A stretch of DNA of 64,000 nucleotides from assembly GCA_025980765.1 (NCBI GenBank), contig JAICXB010000005.1, positions 1-64,000 of the forward strand. The letters are read 5' to 3'. Source of the stretch: Terriglobales bacterium. GTDB taxonomy: Bacteria; Acidobacteriota; Terriglobia; Terriglobales; Acidobacteriaceae. Positions 32,081 to 40,213 of the stretch are shown here, one piece after another. A program made the position numbers and the translations under genes. How positions within the stretch are numbered: position 1 is the stretch's first letter; each line of letters opens with the position of its first letter. The notes below the pieces were generated by a model. The model was not told the origin of the DNA and ran no database searches. It was given only the letters and a program-made list of their open reading frames with translations.

Positions 32081-33202
32081 ATGGACAAACAGTTCACGCA
32101 GAAGCGCACACTGAGCATTTTGAGACAAGCTGTCGGCCTGGGCGCAGGCGGGGTTATTGGTTGGTTCCTGGGGAAGAATGCCAATCAGGACGTCGGCTTT
32201 CTTGAGTTGCTTAGTCTTTTTGCGATTGCCGTCGTTGTCCACGAGGTTGGACACGTTATCGGCGCGCTCGCAGTGAATTTCCGAGTTTGTTCTTTCATCG
32301 TGGGTCCCATCACGATTCATTGGAACGGTCGCAGGCCGTCCATTCGCTGGGGAACACTGACGATCGGCGGAATGGTTTCATTTGCGCCTAGAGGAATCCA
32401 CGATCTCCGCCGCCGGATGCTCACCGTAACCGCCGCCGGCCCGGCCGCATCCTTTCTCGGAGGGGCATTGGCCGTACTTGCTAGCGCGATCATGCCAGCG
32501 TCGTCGTCTGGCGCTGCTGTCAAGCTGGCAGGCCTGATCTCCTGCGGATTGGGGCTCGTCAGCCTTATTCCGACTCGGAGGTTCTATTTCTCCGATGGCG
32601 CCAAGATATGGGACTTAGTGCGCGCAAAAGGCCGCGGGGAAAGGCAATGCGCGTTGCTGGCGTTGTTAGCGGCCCTGAATGCTGGTACTCGACCTCGCGA
32701 TTGGGATGCGGGTTTAATCGACCGGCTACTGGCGTTCCAGGATGGCTCTGGCCAGGACGTCTCCTGCTACCTGTATGCATTCTGGTGGGCCAAGGACCGG
32801 CGCGATTTCAATGTTGCCCAGCGGTATCTGGAAGCTGCAATCGAGCTCTGGAAAATTTGTCCGCCGGTGGTGAAGTCCTCAATCGCGGTTGACGCAGCTT
32901 TCTTCTATTCCGCAATTCGCGGAGACAGCGCTGCCGGACGCAAGTGGCTGGATCAATGCAAACGGCGCTTAGTCACCGATCGGTATTTCCTCTTGATGGC
33001 AGATTCGGCTGTATTTTTGAGCGAAGGCAAAGCGGCAGAAGCCCACAAGCTGGCGTGCGAAGCCATAAAGGCGCTGCCAAAAGCTCGTTTCGCAGGATTC
33101 GCGATTGCCGCCAGAGACTGGCTGGATGCGATCGCCGACGCAGCGCAGCATGGGCGTAACCGTATCGAAACCTCCGCACTCGCTGCTACGACCGGGCTTT
33201 GA
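32081..33202 (+). CDS. M50-like (site-2 protease family) membrane metallopeptidase
   Basis: HExxH motif in a TM context: FAIAVVVHEVGHVIGALAVNF; further TM segments. Confidence 0.75.
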   Translation: MDKQFTQKRTLSILRQAVGLGAGGVIGWFLGKNANQDVGFLELLSLFAIAVVVHEVGHVIGALAVNFRVCSFIVGPITIHWNGRRPSIRWGTLTIGGMVSFAPRGIHDLRRRMLTVTAAGPAASFLGGALAVLASAIMPASSSGAAVKLAGLISCGLGLVSLIPTRRFYFSDGAKIWDLVRAKGRGERQCALLALLAALNAGTRPRDWDAGLIDRLLAFQDGSGQDVSCYLYAFWWAKDRRDFNVAQRYLEAAIELWKICPPVVKSSIAVDAAFFYSAIRGDSAAGRKWLDQCKRRLVTDRYFLLMADSAVFLSEGKAAEAHKLACEAIKALPKARFAGFAIAARDWLDAIADAAQHGRNRIETSALAATTGL

Positions 33203-33255
33203 TGGTCTTTCTCTGCCCGTTACGCGTGCCAGCGAAGCGCTCTATCGCGAATTGA

Positions 33256-33549
33256 AGAGTGCCGCGTATGCGGCACGAGTGAAAATAGCCCAGGACGAAG
33301 TCCTGGGTAATCGGAAAAAGCAGAACCACACCGCTCTGCCGAAGGCCAGCGCGCAGCGAATGCGGAGCGCTCTAGAAAAATGCATTTTGTTTTGTCGCTG
33401 CGCGCCTTCCGCTCCGCTTCGGCCCATTCGGCTGCGCTCAGGGCAGGCTCTACGGCAGTGCGGAATGAATTTGTTTCTTTCGGCGTACCCAGGGTTCCTT
33501 CGTCACCCTGGGCTACTCTCAGTCGTGCCGCAGAATATGCGGCACTCTT
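33256..33549. repeat. nested palindromic MITE-like element, copy A
   Basis: Outer ends GAGTGCCGCGTATGCGGCAC / GTGCCGCAGAATATGCGGCACTC and inner ATAGCCCAGGACGAAGTCCTGGGT / ACCCAGGGTTCCTTCGTCACCCTGGGCTA are inverted; near-duplicate at 34207..34475. Confidence 0.85.
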
Positions 33550-33633
33550 TTGAAAGGCTATTGGGGGAACGTGGGGCGTACCGCATCCTCCGGCGCTGCT
33601 CTGACCTTCGCTTACGTCTTCCCAAAATGAAAC

Positions 33634-33978
33634 CTACGATTGAAATTCGGGTCGAACGGGATGGTCGATAATGATGGCCCGTCCATCTGTGAGTGCCTTT
33701 ACGGAATGCTTCACCCCAGGCGGGATGATCGCGACAAAACCCGGCCGCGCGATTTGTGCCACGCCATCGATTGTCACTTCAAGTTCACCGTTGATGACCT
33801 CGTAAACTTCTTCCTCGGGGTGCGAGTGCTCGTGAATGGAAGAGCCCTGGATGAATTCATAATGGGCGAAGGTCATACTTGACGAATGAAAATAGCGTCC
33901 ATACCAGCCGGGTAATCGCTCAATGACACGGAGACTGTCGGTGTCTACGAAAGGCATAAGAGGCTCGTAAACGCGCAT
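33634..33978 (-). CDS. cupin-domain protein
   Basis: SIHEHSHPEEEVYEVINGELEVTIDGVAQIARPGFVAIIPPGVKHSVKA. Confidence 0.88.
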   Translation of the reverse strand: MRVYEPLMPFVDTDSLRVIERLPGWYGRYFHSSSMTFAHYEFIQGSSIHEHSHPEEEVYEVINGELEVTIDGVAQIARPGFVAIIPPGVKHSVKALTDGRAIIIDHPVRPEFQS

Positions 33979-34206
33979 GGTAGCACAGCCTCTGCTGAAG
34001 GCTCGCCCGCGCTGCAGTCCGCCGCAGCGGGCGACACCGATTCCTAGCGCCTAGCTGCTAGCTGCTGGCTGCTAGCTTTTTCAATACCACTCTGCCGAAG
34101 GCTCACCTCACCCCGGCCGCCGGGCGGAGAACACCGCCGTCTGCCGAGGGCTCCCCGGTCCGGCGGTTCGGCGCTCTTGCGCGGTGCCCACTTTCTCGAC
34201 TGGAAT

Positions 34207-34475
34207 GAGAGTGCCGCACATGCGGCACGATTGAAAATAGCCCAGGACGAAGTCCTGGGTAATCGGAAGAAGCAGAACCACACCGCTCTGCCGAAGGCCT
34301 GCGCTCAGTGAATGCGGAGCGCTCTAGAAAAATGCATTTTGTTTTGTCGCTCCGCGCGTTGCGCTCCGCTCGGGCCTGCGGCAGCGCGGAATGAATTTGT
34401 TCCTTTCAGCACACCCAGGGTTCCTTCGTCACCCTGGGCTACTCTCAGTCGTGCCGCAGAATGCGCGGCACTCTT
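34207..34475. repeat. nested palindromic MITE-like element, copy B
   Basis: Same ends and internal text as 33256..33549 (TAGAAAAATGCATTTTGTTTTGTCGCT, GGTTCCTTCGTCACCCTGGGCTACTCTCAGTCGTGCCGCAGAAT). Confidence 0.85.
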
Positions 34476-34512
34476 GTATAGACCAGTGGTGAAACGTTGG
34501 GCCTACCAGCAA

Positions 34513-34581
34513 ATGAGCAGCTCAGGATGCCGGTGACCCGGATGGGCCACCTCACACGCTTGGACACTGCACTTTGGAGTG
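34513..34581. repeat. 69-bp dispersed repeat, copy 2
   Basis: ATGAGCAGCTCAGGATGCCGGTGACCCGGATGGGCCACCTCACACGCTTGGACACTGCACTTTGGAGTG. Confidence 0.85.
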
Positions 34582-34653
34582 CATTCACCCGGTCAAATAC
34601 CTGCTGGATTTGCCTTGGGGGCGGGATACAATCCCCGCCGAGCTAACCAACAC

Positions 34654-35607
34654 ATGTTCAAACTCGATCAACAACTGTTTCCCAACACGTTTTCACGGGT
34701 CTCGTCCTTTAATGCGATTCCTGTCCGTGAAGACATACTTTTCGTCAACGCAAAGGGCGAAGAGAAAGCTGGGCTACGGAAAGCAGCGCAAAAGCGGCTG
34801 AGTCAATTGGGAGCTCCACTCAAAAAGCTGCTCTCACCAGACGAAATCGTTCTCTTTACCGCGCGAGCTCAGATGCCAATGAGCGGTTTGGAACAGTACA
34901 GCTTAGGCTGGTTTGCGCAAATTGTCGGCCTGGTGACTCTGGTGCTCACGAACAAACGCTTGTTGGCGTTTCGCGTGAATCGAGACGGATCCTGGCGCGG
35001 GAACGTCCGCAGTTGTGCGTATGGCGATATCAAGGAAACAAAGTTTGTCGGCTTCCTCACTCACTTTGCAATGCTGAAGTATGCGGATGGCACGAAGGAA
35101 AAATACTGGGGGATCGACCGGACAACGAAAAAAATGCTTCGATTGCTGCTGCCCATGCTGCAGCAGGCAAGTTCGCAGGAGACTACGGCAACGAAAGCAA
35201 TGGTTTCTTTGTGTCCGGCATGCGCTGCGCAACTCCGTTCCAGGAACTACGAGTGCCAATCTTGTGGACAGAAATTCCGCGACGAATCGCCTTTGCCCTG
35301 GCGCATTCTGATTCCTGGCGGCGTTTATTTCTACGCGCGACAAAATGGAATGGGCTTGGTGCACGCCCTTATCGACGCGATTTTCATGCTCGAGACGCTT
35401 GCTCTTCTGGTTGTGTTCACAACCTCTTCCGGGACACAGCGGCAGAACGCCGCGATCACTTTGGCCTATTGGGCAGTCCTTCTGCTGATTGAAAAAACCA
35501 TTGCTTTTGCCCATGCGAGAAAATTTCTGCGCGAGTTCATTCCTATCGCTGACACCTCGCGGGCTGCGATGCCGGGAATTTCAGCAGCTGCAGCAGCCGG
35601 GCGTTAA
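34654..35607 (+). CDS. membrane protein with PH-like region and zinc ribbon
   Basis: VLTNKRLLAFRVNRDGSWRGNVRSCAYGDIKE (PH-like), CPACAAQLRSRNYECQSCGQKF zinc ribbon, C-terminal TM helices. Confidence 0.6.
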   Translation: MFKLDQQLFPNTFSRVSSFNAIPVREDILFVNAKGEEKAGLRKAAQKRLSQLGAPLKKLLSPDEIVLFTARAQMPMSGLEQYSLGWFAQIVGLVTLVLTNKRLLAFRVNRDGSWRGNVRSCAYGDIKETKFVGFLTHFAMLKYADGTKEKYWGIDRTTKKMLRLLLPMLQQASSQETTATKAMVSLCPACAAQLRSRNYECQSCGQKFRDESPLPWRILIPGGVYFYARQNGMGLVHALIDAIFMLETLALLVVFTTSSGTQRQNAAITLAYWAVLLLIEKTIAFAHARKFLREFIPIADTSRAAMPGISAAAAAGR

Positions 35608-35634
35608 AAAGTCCAATTTTAGTTTCTGGTTGTT

Positions 35635-35717
35635 CAGCGGCTTCAGCCGCGGCTGAAGCCGCTGGAGATAAACAGGGATCACCTATCGCCTCCCGTCGGC
35701 ACGGATAAATCCGTGCC
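35635..35717. repeat. two perfect palindromes in tandem
   Basis: 30-nt perfect palindrome CAGCGGCTTCAGCCGCGGCTGAAGCCGCTG (35635..35664) and 20-nt GGCACGGATAAATCCGTGCC-type hairpin (35698..35717). Confidence 0.85.
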
Positions 35718-35841
35718 CTTCCCTCAAACGCGATCTATCGCCGGCTTTCGCGGCTTCCTTCCAGAAATTTCAGCTATATACAACCAAGCCGAAAAGTCTG
35801 AGGTTCTATAGGTATGTGGCAGGCGCTGGTTCGCGATCTCG

Positions 35842-36342
35842 ATGACTGGTGGGGCAAAATCCGCGCTGACTCTCGTGCTCTGGGCGTCCGCCTCCTATCT
35901 GCTCTGGATCGTTTTGACCGGGACATTCGCTCTGCACGAACTTCTGCTCGGCACTTTGGCGGCGCTGCTGGCGACTCTGGGACTCGGGACCGTCAACCTC
36001 AAATATCCCGCGCGGTTTCGGCCAACTCTGGGCGAACTGCTCGCGTTCTGGCGTCTCGCCTGGTATCTGCTGAGCGGCGCCGGCGAGGTGTGGCTGGTGG
36101 CAGCCCGGGACCTCGTGGGAGGCAAGCCCGCCAACTCTATGTTCCGGCTCGCTGAATTTGAGGCTGGAGAACAAGAGGACCCGCATTGCACTGCGCGGCG
36201 CGTGCTTGCCACCACCTACACCACGGTCGCGCCGAATTTCATCGTACTGGGCGTGAATTCCCGCGAACGGAAATTGCTCTTTCATCAGATCGAGCGCAGC
36301 GCCGTTCCGAAAATGACGAAAGGATTGGGAGCGAAATCTTGA
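35842..36342 (+). CDS. Na+/H+ antiporter subunit MrpE/MnhE
   Basis: First gene of a Mrp-like cluster; PARFRPTLGELLAFWRLAWYLLSGAGEVWLVAARDLVGG; overlapping downstream mrpF. Confidence 0.8.
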   Translation: MTGGAKSALTLVLWASASYLLWIVLTGTFALHELLLGTLAALLATLGLGTVNLKYPARFRPTLGELLAFWRLAWYLLSGAGEVWLVAARDLVGGKPANSMFRLAEFEAGEQEDPHCTARRVLATTYTTVAPNFIVLGVNSRERKLLFHQIERSAVPKMTKGLGAKS

Positions 36343-36593
36343 ACATCTGGGAACTGGCCGCCCAAGTCATGATCTTTGCCCTCGTGCCTCTCACCTGGAT
36401 GGCGGTCCGGGGAGATGCGCGCCATCGTCTGGTCGCCTTCTTCATGGCCGGAGTGGTGATCACGTTGTTGATGATGCTGCTCACCATGGCATTCAACCGG
36501 ATGCCCATGATGGATCTGGCGATTGCGCTGGCGCTGATGTCGTTTGGCGGAGGCATTGTTTTCGCGCGTTTCTTCGCGCGCCACCTGCGATGA
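36339..36593 (+). CDS. Antiporter subunit MrpF
   Basis: TTG start overlapping mrpE stop; MNIWELAAQVMIFALVPLTWMAVRGDARHRLVAFFMAGVVITLLMMLLTMAFNR. Confidence 0.75.
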   Translation: MNIWELAAQVMIFALVPLTWMAVRGDARHRLVAFFMAGVVITLLMMLLTMAFNRMPMMDLAIALALMSFGGGIVFARFFARHLR

Positions 36594-36946
36594 AGACCAT
36601 TGCCATCGAAGCTTTCCTGGCGGCGGGCGTGCTTACGACGCTGTTGTCCGTTTTGGGAATGGCGCGGATGCGCGATCCCTACCAGCAGATGCACTACATC
36701 TCGCCTCCGGCGTCGCTGAGTGCGATCTGTATCACGGCGGCGATATTTCTTCAGCAGGGGATGAAGCCGGAATCCTTCAAAGCAGTGCTGATTACGCTGC
36801 TGCTGATCGCGATGAACACGATTGTTACCCACGAAGCCGCGCGCGGTTTCCGCATCGCCGAAGTCGAGGATTGGAGTCCCAAAAAGGGAGAAGAAGTGCC
36901 GCTCAAAGCAAGTGACGAACTGGTGCGGCAGGAGCCGGGTTCATGA
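36590..36946 (+). CDS. Antiporter subunit MrpG
   Basis: GVLTTLLSVLGMARMRDPYQQMHYISPPASLSAICITAAIFL. Confidence 0.8.
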   Translation: MKTIAIEAFLAAGVLTTLLSVLGMARMRDPYQQMHYISPPASLSAICITAAIFLQQGMKPESFKAVLITLLLIAMNTIVTHEAARGFRIAEVEDWSPKKGEEVPLKASDELVRQEPGS

Positions 36947-37212
36947 GACTCTTGCAATGGACCATTCTGCTGCTGGTGGCGATTGCCGCGCCCGGCGTTG
37001 TGCTGGCCCGCGATCCAAAAAAGCAAGTTGTGACCCTGAGCTTCTATGGCCTGTTATGCGCTCTGATGTTTTTCATCTTTCAGGCCCCGGATGTGGCCCT
37101 CTCCCAGATCACCATCGGAGCGGTGATGCTGCCGCTGATGATCATGCTGGCGCTCACCCGCATGCAGCATCAAAATCTGCGTCGTGAACGCCAGAAGAAA
37201 GGCAAACAATGA
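36943..37212 (+). CDS. DUF4040/MbhD-like subunit (MrpA C-terminal-like)
   Basis: VTLSFYGLLCALMFFIFQAPDVALSQITIGAVMLPLMIMLALTRM. Confidence 0.75.
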   Translation: MRLLQWTILLLVAIAAPGVVLARDPKKQVVTLSFYGLLCALMFFIFQAPDVALSQITIGAVMLPLMIMLALTRMQHQNLRRERQKKGKQ

Positions 37213-37976
37213 GCTCGCGAGCGCGCACCATTTTCTTTCTGATTTCCGCCGCAGGCTTGGCGGCCGTGTTTGCGTGGGGATTTCGCGATGCGCCGCCACT
37301 CGGCGATTATCGCGGCCCGTACGGCGACGTGGTGACGCAAGTGGCGGGCTATGAACGCCATGCCACCGACGTGGTGAACGCCATCAACTATGACTATCGC
37401 GGCTTTGACACCTTGGGCGAGGAGTTCATTTTCTTTGCTTCGGTGCTGGGAGTTCTCCTGCTGTTTCGTCCGCAGAAAGAAAAAGAGAACGAGGCGAAAA
37501 ACGACAGCAAGGAACAAGAGCACCTGGAAGAAGAGCTGCCGGTATCGGACACCTTGCGGGTGAGCATGCAACTGATGGTCGTGATCATGATCGTGTTTGG
37601 CGTTTACATCGCCGCGCACGGACAACTCACTCCCGGAGGCGGCTTCCAGGGTGGCGTGATTCTCGCCTCGGCGCCGCTGGTCGTTTATCTCTCTGGCAAT
37701 GCCGAGACCTTCGAGCGCATTGTTTCCAGTCCGTTGATCAAGCTGGCGGAATCGGGTGGAGCAGCCGGGTACGCGATCGTCGGGGCCGCTGCCCTGTTCT
37801 TTGGCGCGCATTTCCTTACCAACATCATTCCCCTGGGCATGACTGGAGACCTCTTCTCGTCGGGAACCATCGCCGTGATCAGCGCACTGGTAGGCTTGGA
37901 GGTCACCGGCGGCTTTGTACTGCTGATGAAAACCTACTTGCAGGAGATCATCGTGGCGCACGGCGAGAAGAAATAG
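37209..37976 (+). CDS. Antiporter subunit MrpB-like
   Basis: FGVYIAAHGQLTPGGGFQGGVILASAPLVVYL. Confidence 0.82.
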   Translation: MSSRARTIFFLISAAGLAAVFAWGFRDAPPLGDYRGPYGDVVTQVAGYERHATDVVNAINYDYRGFDTLGEEFIFFASVLGVLLLFRPQKEKENEAKNDSKEQEHLEEELPVSDTLRVSMQLMVVIMIVFGVYIAAHGQLTPGGGFQGGVILASAPLVVYLSGNAETFERIVSSPLIKLAESGGAAGYAIVGAAALFFGAHFLTNIIPLGMTGDLFSSGTIAVISALVGLEVTGGFVLLMKTYLQEIIVAHGEKK

Positions 37977-38323
37977 TGCTGAACTATCTCACATACATTG
38001 TGGCTGCCTGGATTTTTCTGTGGGGACTCTACGGCATCGTCACCAGCAAGAACCTGGTGCATCAGGTCGTCTGCGCGGCCGTGCTGCAGACCTCGACCTA
38101 CGTTCTGCTGCTCGGCATTGGTTTCAAAGTGGGAGGAACGGCGCCGATCTTCGCCGACATTCCTGTTGGGACTTCAGTCGTCGATCCACTGGTGCAGGCG
38201 CTGATGCTGACTGACATCGTGGTGGAAGCGACAGTGATGGCGCTGCTGCTGTCGATGGTGGTGAAGTCAAATGAAGTTGCGGGGACCGTCGATCCTGAAG
38301 AGTTGCGAGTACTGACGGGATGA
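37976..38323 (+). CDS. Antiporter subunit MrpC (NuoK-like)
   Basis: GTG start; DPLVQALMLTDIVVEATVMALLLSMVVK. Confidence 0.82.
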   Translation: MLNYLTYIVAAWIFLWGLYGIVTSKNLVHQVVCAAVLQTSTYVLLLGIGFKVGGTAPIFADIPVGTSVVDPLVQALMLTDIVVEATVMALLLSMVVKSNEVAGTVDPEELRVLTG

Positions 38324-40140
38324 CTGCGACCACAATGTTTCCGCTTCCAATCGCAATTCCGCTCGCGGTCGCGGCCTTCATTGCCCTGAGCGGCAAATTG
38401 CTGGGACGCCGCTTCTCCGATGCGCTCGCAATTGCCACAGCCGCAGCCAATTTGTGGATGACAATCTCGATTCTGCGCGCTACCTGGTTGCAGCCGCAAA
38501 CCTATTGGTTCGGCAACTGGTGGCCGCGCGCTCACGATGTGGCGTTGGGAATCTGCTTTACCGTGGATTCCGTCGGGGCTTCACTGGCGGTGCTTGCCAG
38601 TTTGCTTACCACTGCCGGGCTGCTCTTTTCCTGGGAAATCTTTGAAGACACTGAGAACCATTTCCAACCGCTGATGTTGATCTTCATGGCGGCGATGTGC
38701 GGCTTCAGCTATACCGGCGATCTGTTTAACCTGTTCGTCTTCTTCGAGCTGATGAGCGTCGCCGCGTTCGCGCTGTGCGGACTGAAGACGCTGGAGCCCG
38801 CGCCGTTGCAGGGCGCCTACAACTTCGGCCTGGTGAACACCGTAGGCGCGTTCATGATCGTAATGGGAATTGGACTGCTCTACGCGCGCACCGGCGCGCT
38901 CAATTTCGCGCAGGTTGGGCGCTCGCTCGGGAGCAGCAGCGATGCGCTGGTATTGCTCGCGTTTCTGCTGATCTCAGTAGGCTACATGGTCAAAGCGGCG
39001 ATTGTGCCGTTCCACTTCTGGCTGGCAGACGCGCACGCTGTGTCTCCCAGTCCGGTATGTGTGTTGTTCTCCGGAGTGATGGTCGAACTCGGCATCTACG
39101 CGGTGGCGCGAGTGTACTGGACGATGTTCCAGGGCGGACTCGCGGCGCACACGCGCGAGCTACGTGCAATTTTGTTAGTGATGGCCGCGATCACGGCGAT
39201 CGTCGGAGCGCTCATGTGCTACGCCGAACATCATCTCAAGCGGCTGCTGGCGTTCTCCACCATCGCGCACGCTGGACTGATGCTCGCCGGAGTCGGCCTG
39301 CTTGCGCCCAAGGCGCTGGGCGGCTTCTCGCTTTATGTCTTGTCGCACGGCGTGGTCAAAGGTGGATTGTTTCTTTGCGCTGGGATCGTCCTGCATCGAC
39401 TGCGAAAGATCGGAGAAGACCACTTGCACGGAGAAGGCAAAGGCATGTGGTGGACTGCAGGCCTTTTCCTTTTGGGCGCCTGGGGGCTCGCGGGAGCTCC
39501 TCCGTTCGGCACACTGCTGGGGGAAAGCATGATTTCGGATTCGGCCAAAGAGTTTCATCAGGCCTGGCTGCCCTACATTTTCATGTTTGCCGAAATCGTG
39601 ACTGCCGGCGCGGTCTTTCGCGCTACCTTCAGAATCTTCTTCGGATGGGGCGAACTGGCTCCGACCGATAGGTCTTCTCAAATCGAAGAAAAGCCGGAGA
39701 CGGATGAAGAGGAAGAAAACGTCCCCGCCGTGATGTTCGTTCCTGCAGCCGTCCTGATTCTTTTGGGAATTGCCTTGAGCGCAGTCCCGAATTTGCGCAG
39801 CACCGCCGAAGCCGGCGCGCAGTTATTTACGAATCAGTTCACCTACGCACAGGCGGTGCTGCAGAACGTTGAGCCGGCCGCTCCCGCGCTCACCGCGCCG
39901 GAACCGCTTACATCGTCGATCGTCCGCTCCTGCATCGCTCTCGCACTCGCGCTGTTGCTCGCCCTGGGGAGCCTGTTCCATAAGAGGATCGGAGGATGGC
40001 TGAAGTTCACCCACAGTCTGGAACTTGGCAATCCCATTTTGAGAAAGGCCCACAGCGGGCATCCCGGAGATTACGTTGCCTGGCTATCATTTGGGACGGC
40101 ATTGCTGGGGGGCATGTTTGTCTGGTTCTTGCGGCGTTAG
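38320..40140 (+). CDS. Antiporter subunit MrpD / NADH-quinone oxidoreductase M-like
   Basis: SVGYMVKAAIVPFHFWLADAHAVSPSPVCVLFSGVMVELGIYAVARVYW proton-translocating membrane protein signature. Confidence 0.9.
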   Translation: MTATTMFPLPIAIPLAVAAFIALSGKLLGRRFSDALAIATAAANLWMTISILRATWLQPQTYWFGNWWPRAHDVALGICFTVDSVGASLAVLASLLTTAGLLFSWEIFEDTENHFQPLMLIFMAAMCGFSYTGDLFNLFVFFELMSVAAFALCGLKTLEPAPLQGAYNFGLVNTVGAFMIVMGIGLLYARTGALNFAQVGRSLGSSSDALVLLAFLLISVGYMVKAAIVPFHFWLADAHAVSPSPVCVLFSGVMVELGIYAVARVYWTMFQGGLAAHTRELRAILLVMAAITAIVGALMCYAEHHLKRLLAFSTIAHAGLMLAGVGLLAPKALGGFSLYVLSHGVVKGGLFLCAGIVLHRLRKIGEDHLHGEGKGMWWTAGLFLLGAWGLAGAPPFGTLLGESMISDSAKEFHQAWLPYIFMFAEIVTAGAVFRATFRIFFGWGELAPTDRSSQIEEKPETDEEEENVPAVMFVPAAVLILLGIALSAVPNLRSTAEAGAQLFTNQFTYAQAVLQNVEPAAPALTAPEPLTSSIVRSCIALALALLLALGSLFHKRIGGWLKFTHSLELGNPILRKAHSGHPGDYVAWLSFGTALLGGMFVWFLRR

Positions 40141-40213
40141 ACCGAACTCTTCCGGTACAAACTCAGAAAAGACTTCCCTTTCCTTACGCATAACTGGTAC
40201 ATATCCGAATTGA

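Noticed and set aside
33256-34475. CRISPR array suggested by repeated sequences
   Set aside because: Only two long imperfect palindromic copies without regular short spacers; no cas genes. No CRISPR array was found in the window.
35842-40140. Respiratory complex I or hydrogenase operon
   Set aside because: Only antiporter-type membrane subunits are present; no catalytic hydrogenase, NuoBCDI or Fe-S subunits in the window.
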